Shown: one piece after another, positions 6,585 through 10,459 of the stretch
Position numbering within the stretch: position 1 is the first letter of the stretch
Layout: each line of letters starts with the position of its first letter
DNA from: Gammaproteobacteria bacterium
Lineage (GTDB): Bacteria > Pseudomonadota > Gammaproteobacteria > Steroidobacterales > Steroidobacteraceae
Reading direction: 5' to 3'
Assembly: GCA_030038645.1 (NCBI GenBank)
Contig: JASHSR010000297.1
Coordinates: forward strand, 1-10,459
DNA length: 10,459 nt
Notes under the pieces: model-generated
The model's input: only the letters and a program-made list of their open reading frames with translations
The model's database searches: none
Told to the model about the DNA's origin: nothing
Position numbers and translations under genes: made by a program

Positions 6585-7184
6585 ATGACCTTTGCCACGC
6601 TCGCGCTCATCGCCCTCGCCGGCGCCGCCGCATCGAGCGCCGAGCATGCGGCGGAGAGTCCCACGAGCAATACGGTCATCGGACTCCAGAGCTCGCTCCT
6701 CGCAGCGGGCGCCACGGCACTCGCGGAGGGTCGCGCGGAAGACGGCGTGCGGCTCACGCTGGCGGGGCTCAAGTACCCGAGCCCCGTGCAGGATCAAGCT
6801 GCGGCGCATGCCAATCTCTGCGCCGGCTACGTGCTCCTGCACCGCCTGGAGGAGGCGCTCGCCGAGTGCGACACGTCGATCGCCCTCGACGGGAACAACT
6901 GGCGGGCCTATAACAACCGCGCAGCGGTATTCACCGCGCAGGAGCGCTACGACGCGGCGGTCGCGGACATCCTCGTCGGCCTCAAGCTCGCCCCGCAGTC
7001 GGCCGTGCTGCGCAAGAGCCTGGAAATCATCTACCGGGACGAGAAAATCCATCGTGATCGCAGCCGCTCCGGCCTGAAGGCCCGAGTGGCCGTCGGGAGT
7101 GCTCTTCCCTCCCCGGCCGCGATCTCGATAAGCTTGCGCCATGGGAATCAACCAAGCGCACAACCTCCGCGCGCCTCCGATTGA
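6585..7184 (+). CDS. Small exported TPR-repeat protein
   Basis: A 199-residue open frame starting at the ATG at 6585, the first start after an in-frame TGA 9 nt upstream. Residues 1-19 look like a signal peptide (hydrophobic LALIALAGAAASSA ending in an S-S-A cleavage-type site). Residues about 35-145 are helical repeats: LAAGATALAEGRAEDGVRLT, HANLCAGYVLLHRLEEALAE and YNNRAAVFTAQERYDAAVAD, the last two with the W/L-G/A-Y-A-P-type spacing of tetratricopeptide repeats. TPRs hold protein partners; a periplasmic scaffold role is likely and nothing more specific can be said. The last 40 residues are low-complexity, look unlike the rest and overlap the next gene by 44 nt. In the +1 frame a stop comes at 7075-7077, so a shortened or frameshifted C-terminus is possible. 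No strong ribosome binding site is visible. Confidence 0.75.
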   Translation: MTFATLALIALAGAAASSAEHAAESPTSNTVIGLQSSLLAAGATALAEGRAEDGVRLTLAGLKYPSPVQDQAAAHANLCAGYVLLHRLEEALAECDTSIALDGNNWRAYNNRAAVFTAQERYDAAVADILVGLKLAPQSAVLRKSLEIIYRDEKIHRDRSRSGLKARVAVGSALPSPAAISISLRHGNQPSAQPPRASD

Positions 7185-7407
7185 GAAGTTGCAGCCGTAC
7201 GGCGTCCGCGTCAGCCTTCCGCCCGGGGATCCGTTCCGCAAGCTGCTCGGTCCGCAGTGGAGCCGCAATCACTGGTACGCCACCCGCGAGGAGCGCGACG
7301 CGGCGCTCGAGGAGATGAGCCGCCGTCACGAATACTCGCGGTCGGGCGACCGGCCGTCGCTCGTCTTCGAGAAGGTCGAGAAGCTCGCCGAGAGCCGCGG
7401 GCTGTAG
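7141..7407 (+). CDS. Small hypothetical protein
   Basis: An 88-residue protein that I do not recognise. It is charged and soluble with no signal peptide or membrane segment. A central stretch, PQWSRNHWYATREERDAALE, has an aromatic cluster leading into an amphipathic helix, and the C-terminal part (LVFEKVEKLAESRGL) also looks helical. The composition is protein-like and better than the competing frame, which supports a real gene. It overlaps the tail of the TPR frame by 44 nt and ends in a hairpin region. The ribosome binding site is weak. Function unknown. Confidence 0.6.
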   Translation: MGINQAHNLRAPPIEKLQPYGVRVSLPPGDPFRKLLGPQWSRNHWYATREERDAALEEMSRRHEYSRSGDRPSLVFEKVEKLAESRGL

Positions 7408-7427
7408 CGGCGAGCGGACCTGCGGCC

Positions 7428-7449
7428 CCGTTGCGGCGGGCCACAACGG
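7428..7449. terminator. Hairpin between convergent genes
   Basis: CCGTTG and CAACGG (6-bp perfect arms, 10-nt loop) lie 20 nt after the stop of the 88-residue gene and about 75 nt beyond the stop of the convergent patatin gene. CTTTCGG follows on the plus strand, too short for a strong U-tract. A weak or Rho-assisted terminator is possible. Confidence 0.3.
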
Positions 7450-7522
7450 CTTTCGGATGGACCGGGGAGCGCGGCGGCCTACGACGGCCGGGGCGGGCAC
7501 CTCCGCGCGAACGGCCGGACAG

Positions 7523-9835
7523 TCAGAACGTGCGGCCGAGGAAGAGGTAGAACGCCTCCGTGCCGCTCTGATCGACCCCCGTCGCGAGATACACGGGCCC
7601 GAGCGGCGTGTCGAGCCCGAGGAACACGCTCCCGTCCTTGCGCACGGAGCCGAAGTCAACGCTCTGCCGCTCCTGCCAGACGTTCCCGGCCTCGAGCGAG
7701 AAGCCCACGTAGGCGGGGAAATCGAGGAGCCCCTCCCCGCCGCTGCCGATCTTGCGGTAGAGCAGCAGGCGAGCGATCCCGAAGTTCGAGCCCGCGAGCG
7801 ATTGGGCCGGCAGGCCGGAGAGGTTGAACAGCCCGCCGAGCATGAACTGCGTGTGCAGATCGAGCGGGGCGGTCTCATTGAGTGTCGTGCCTCCGGTCGC
7901 CCAGAGGACGGCCGTCTCGCGGCCGAACGACGCGGCTCCGAGCCAGTTGAGGGTGACTTGATTGAGCGGATTCTCCGATCCGGCCGCACCCTCCTCCTTC
8001 ACCCAGCTGTTCTCGCTGTTCCATTGTACGGTCGCGAGCTCGCCGGAGTGGGGAAAGTCCACATCGTCCAGCTGATCGTACGAGAAGCGCACGAAGAAGC
8101 CGTAGTCCCTGAAGTGCGTCGTCGGCAGATCCGGATCGCCGATGCGCACGTACGAGGTGCCCTCGTCGTGCAGCAGCCCGACGCGGGCCTCGCCCCAGTT
8201 GCCGAGCTGGCGGCCGAAGTCGAGCCCATAATTGAAGTTGCGGAGCCGGAAGTTGGCCGTCTGCTGCTCGGCGCCGTTGATCAGCGGCACGTTCGTGGCG
8301 GAGTACTCGAAATTCGGCAGGATAAAGTACGTCCAATAGTTCGAGAGCGGCAGGAAGAACTCCGAGTAGATGTGCGGCGAGACGCCCTCCTGCAGATCCC
8401 ACACCCACTCCGAGCCCGTGGAGGTGAGCTCCGACATCACGAGAAGCGCCTCGGCGTTGTAGAAGGCGTTGCCTTGGAAGTCGTCCTGCAGGCTCAAGCC
8501 GAAGCGCACGTAGTCCGGGCCGTAGGAGTGGCGCTGCGCCGAGAGGTCGAGGCCCTCCTCGCCGTTGTCGTTCTCGACCCGGTAATCGAGGATCGAGAGG
8601 TCGCCCCGCCCGTAGAGGTCCGTGATCCGGCTGTCCACGACCTTCGGATCGAGTCGCTTGCCGATGAGGTCGTCGAACAGCGCGTGCAGCGACGGCGCGT
8701 ACCGCTGCGAGTCGGTGCTCACGCGCACGAACTGGATCGTCGGCAGATGGTCGCGCTCGGTCTGGCGCTGGGCGACGTAGTCGGCGTACGCCTGCGGACT
8801 CACCTCGAGCGCCTTCAGGCGCGGCGCCGCCGCGCTCGCGGCCTGCTCGCCGAGGGCGATGGCTCGCTTCACGATGCGAAAGTCGAAGGACGACGCATCC
8901 CCCAGCTGCGGCGTGATGAGGACGTCGCGCGACGTCAAAGTGGAGAGCTGCCGCTGGGACTCGCGGCGGATGAGAATGGCGAGCATCTGGTTCGAGATCG
9001 CCGCCGGGCTCACGAGCTTGTTGCGCGGATACAGCTGAAAGCCGACATCGACGACGATCAGCACATCCACGTGCATCTCGCGCGCGACGTCGATCGGCAA
9101 GTTCTCGGCGATCCCGCCATCGACCAGCAGCCGCCCTTCACGCTCGACGGGGCTGAAGACGCCCGGTGCCGATAGGCTCGCCCGCATCGCGGTGGCGAGA
9201 TCGCCCGCGCGCATGACGACCGGCTCGCCTGTCGAGAGGTCGGTCGCGACCGCGCGGAACGGCGTGGGCAGATCGTTGAAGCTCTTGATTCCCGAGACGG
9301 GGAGCGTCAACCGCCGCAGTATCCTCGTTAGGGTCTCCCCCTCGATGAGGCCCCTCGGCAGCCGCAGCCTCCCGCCCCGGATGCCGAGCGGAAGCTTCAT
9401 CGGGAATTGGCGCTCCTCCTCCTTGCGGCGGAAGCTGAGCTCCTTGCGCGGCGGCACGTCGCTGAATGCATCGTCCCAGTTCACCGAGTCCATGACCGAC
9501 TCGATCTCGCTCGGCGAGAGCCCGCTCGCGTAGAGGCCTCCGATCACGGCGCCCATGCTCGTGCCGGCGATGGCGTCGATCGGGATGTGCATCTGGGCGA
9601 GCACCTTCAGCACGCCGATGTGCGCGGCTCCGCGCGCGCCGCCGCCCGACAGCACCAGCCCGATCCTCAGACGGTGCGGCGGCGCGGCGGGCGATGATTG
9701 AGGGTCCGCGAGCGAGGATTTTCCACTGTCCGCCGCGCGAGCGGCGACGGAGCCGAGCGCGAGCCACCCGAGAGCCGCCGCCACGGCGCCGAGCACTCCG
9801 GCGCGGAGTGAGACCACCCGATGTGCGCGATTCAC
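7523..9835 (-). CDS. PlpD-like patatin phospholipase with POTRA domain and outer-membrane barrel (type Vd autotransporter)
   Basis: A 770-residue secreted lipase. Residues 1-35 are a signal peptide (basic start, long hydrophobic core, cleavage after ARA). The patatin domain (about 56-300) has the oxyanion loop SGGGARG (63-69), the nucleophile elbow G91-T-S93-M-G95 and the D239-G-G dyad partner, so the Ser-Asp catalytic pair is intact. A POTRA-like segment follows (about 365-435), then a region rich in alternating aromatic strands (about 440-770) ending LYLFLGRTF with the C-terminal Phe typical of outer-membrane barrels. This order is that of Pseudomonas PlpD: the lipase is presented through its own BamA-like barrel and hydrolyses phospholipids. 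The GTG at 9835 gives a complete signal peptide; no Shine-Dalgarno precedes it, and GTG at 9817 is an alternative. It is divergent from the PLDc_N/TPR gene. Confidence 0.93.
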   Translation of the reverse strand: MNRAHRVVSLRAGVLGAVAAALGWLALGSVAARAADSGKSSLADPQSSPAAPPHRLRIGLVLSGGGARGAAHIGVLKVLAQMHIPIDAIAGTSMGAVIGGLYASGLSPSEIESVMDSVNWDDAFSDVPPRKELSFRRKEEERQFPMKLPLGIRGGRLRLPRGLIEGETLTRILRRLTLPVSGIKSFNDLPTPFRAVATDLSTGEPVVMRAGDLATAMRASLSAPGVFSPVEREGRLLVDGGIAENLPIDVAREMHVDVLIVVDVGFQLYPRNKLVSPAAISNQMLAILIRRESQRQLSTLTSRDVLITPQLGDASSFDFRIVKRAIALGEQAASAAAPRLKALEVSPQAYADYVAQRQTERDHLPTIQFVRVSTDSQRYAPSLHALFDDLIGKRLDPKVVDSRITDLYGRGDLSILDYRVENDNGEEGLDLSAQRHSYGPDYVRFGLSLQDDFQGNAFYNAEALLVMSELTSTGSEWVWDLQEGVSPHIYSEFFLPLSNYWTYFILPNFEYSATNVPLINGAEQQTANFRLRNFNYGLDFGRQLGNWGEARVGLLHDEGTSYVRIGDPDLPTTHFRDYGFFVRFSYDQLDDVDFPHSGELATVQWNSENSWVKEEGAAGSENPLNQVTLNWLGAASFGRETAVLWATGGTTLNETAPLDLHTQFMLGGLFNLSGLPAQSLAGSNFGIARLLLYRKIGSGGEGLLDFPAYVGFSLEAGNVWQERQSVDFGSVRKDGSVFLGLDTPLGPVYLATGVDQSGTEAFYLFLGRTF

Positions 9836-9841
9836 GCGCCA

Positions 9842-9847
9842 AGAATA
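9842..9847 (-). promoter_or_regulatory. Candidate extended -10 box for the patatin gene
   Basis: On the minus strand TGGTATTCT combines a TGn extension with TATTCT (4 of 6). It ends 6 nt before the GTG at 9835, so the transcript would begin at or almost at the start codon, consistent with the absence of a Shine-Dalgarno. No clear -35 is visible. Chance is a real alternative. Confidence 0.25.
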
Positions 9848-9977
9848 CCAGCAAGGCTCGGGCTGCACCGGCCCGGCCGGCCGATGCCGCTCGCGGGGCG
9901 GTCGCGGCGTGAGCCGTTTCGTGGAGATTACGCCCGAGGGACAGTAACCTATGTGGTCGAGTCTCGAGAGGGTTGGC

Positions 9978-10459
9978 ATGTCGCTGCTGCTGGTTTCGAT
10001 CGTCATTGAGGTCGTGCTCATCATCCACGCCATCAAGACGGGACGTAACTTCCTCTGGATCTGGGTCCTGCTGCTGCTGCCCGGCGCCGGATCCCTCGCT
10101 TACATCGCCGTCGAGCTAGTGCCGGAGCTGTTTCGCAGCAGAGCCGCCCGGCGCACGGCGCGCGGGATGAAGCGAGCGCTCGATCCCGGCGCGGACCTCC
10201 GCCGCTACGAGAGCGAGGCTCGAGTGACCGGCGATGTGGCGAGCCGGCAGCGCTACGCGGACGAGCTGGCGCGGCACGGCCGCTACGACGAGGCGATCGG
10301 CGTCTACAAGCAGATCCTGACGGGCCTCTACGCGCAAGACCCGAACATCATGCTCGGGCTCGCCAAGGCTCAGTTCGGCAAGGGCGACGCAACAGCCGCC
10401 CGCACGACGCTCGATGAGCTCGTCCGCCTCAATCCCGACTTCCGCTCTCCCGAGGGCCA
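9978..10459 (+). CDS. Membrane-anchored TPR protein with PLDc_N-like N-terminus (partial, runs off the right edge)
   Basis: The visible part is 160 residues from an ATG at 9978 with a good Shine-Dalgarno (GAGAGGG, 9966-9972, 5-nt spacing). Residues 1-50 hold two hydrophobic segments separated by KTGRNFLWIW, ending LLLLPGAGSLAYIAVE: the two-helix anchor seen at the start of cardiolipin synthases (PLDc_N). After a basic linker (52-68), residues about 85-155 are helical TPR-like repeats (YADELARHGRYDEAIGVYKQ, IMLGLAKAQFGKGDATAART). No phospholipase D HKD motif appears before the window ends. The protein is probably an inner-membrane TPR scaffold. It is divergent from the patatin gene across 142 nt. 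A link with phospholipid metabolism is suggested only by the anchor type and the neighbour. Confidence 0.88.
   Translation, partial: MSLLLVSIVIEVVLIIHAIKTGRNFLWIWVLLLLPGAGSLAYIAVELVPELFRSRAARRTARGMKRALDPGADLRRYESEARVTGDVASRQRYADELARHGRYDEAIGVYKQILTGLYAQDPNIMLGLAKAQFGKGDATAARTTLDELVRLNPDFRSPEG

Noticed and set aside
5649..7268. A 539-residue minus-strand open frame across msrA, the spacer and the TPR gene.
   Set aside because: It crosses two opposite-strand real genes and has Arg/Gly/Ala-rich content with no recognisable domain.
7457..9175. A 572-residue plus-strand open frame opposite the patatin gene.
   Set aside because: It is the antisense shadow of a well-supported gene; its composition (runs of Arg, Glu, Val, no domain) is what GC-rich antisense frames give.

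Overview
The window is about two-thirds G+C, has densely packed genes with strong codon-position bias, and carries envelope genes typical of a Gram-negative bacterium: an E. coli-type MsrA, a secreted patatin with a POTRA domain and outer-membrane barrel, and an HpnL-type membrane protein. A GC-rich proteobacterium, probably a gammaproteobacterium, is the best guess. I see no insertion sequence, tRNA, rRNA or CRISPR array.

Region 1 (1-4407, minus strand) is the interesting block. In transcription order it holds a CDP-alcohol phosphatidyltransferase (4407-3712), a 2-oxoglutarate/Fe(II) oxygenase (3628-2915), an HpnL/flippase-like membrane protein (2918-1902), a LicC-like nucleotidyltransferase (1810-1067), and phosphoenolpyruvate phosphomutase fused to the beginning of a second nucleotidyltransferase domain (1058 to beyond the window edge). 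PEP mutase makes the C-P bond. The nucleotidyltransferases can give a CDP-activated phosphonate (or another CDP-alcohol). The CDP-alcohol transferase can move such a head group onto a lipid alcohol. The oxygenase can hydroxylate it, and the membrane protein could move the lipid. I read this as a candidate pathway for a hydroxylated phosphonolipid or related surface phosphonate. Each family is well supported; the joint product is inference. Phosphonopyruvate decarboxylase and an AEP aminotransferase are not in the window and may lie beyond position 1.

Region 2 (4408-4774) is gene-free: a plausible promoter for the phosphonate block near 4452-4457, then GC-rich hairpins. Region 3 (4775-6445, minus) carries msrA followed by a family-2 O-methyltransferase with a strong Shine-Dalgarno. 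Region 4 (6585-7407, plus) has a small exported TPR protein and a short unknown ORF that overlap. Region 5 is a PlpD-like patatin (type Vd secretion; 9835-7523, minus), divergent from a membrane-anchored TPR protein with a PLDc_N-like N-terminus (9978 to beyond the window end, plus). Several genes in the window concern phospholipids or the envelope, but only region 1 looks like one functional cluster.
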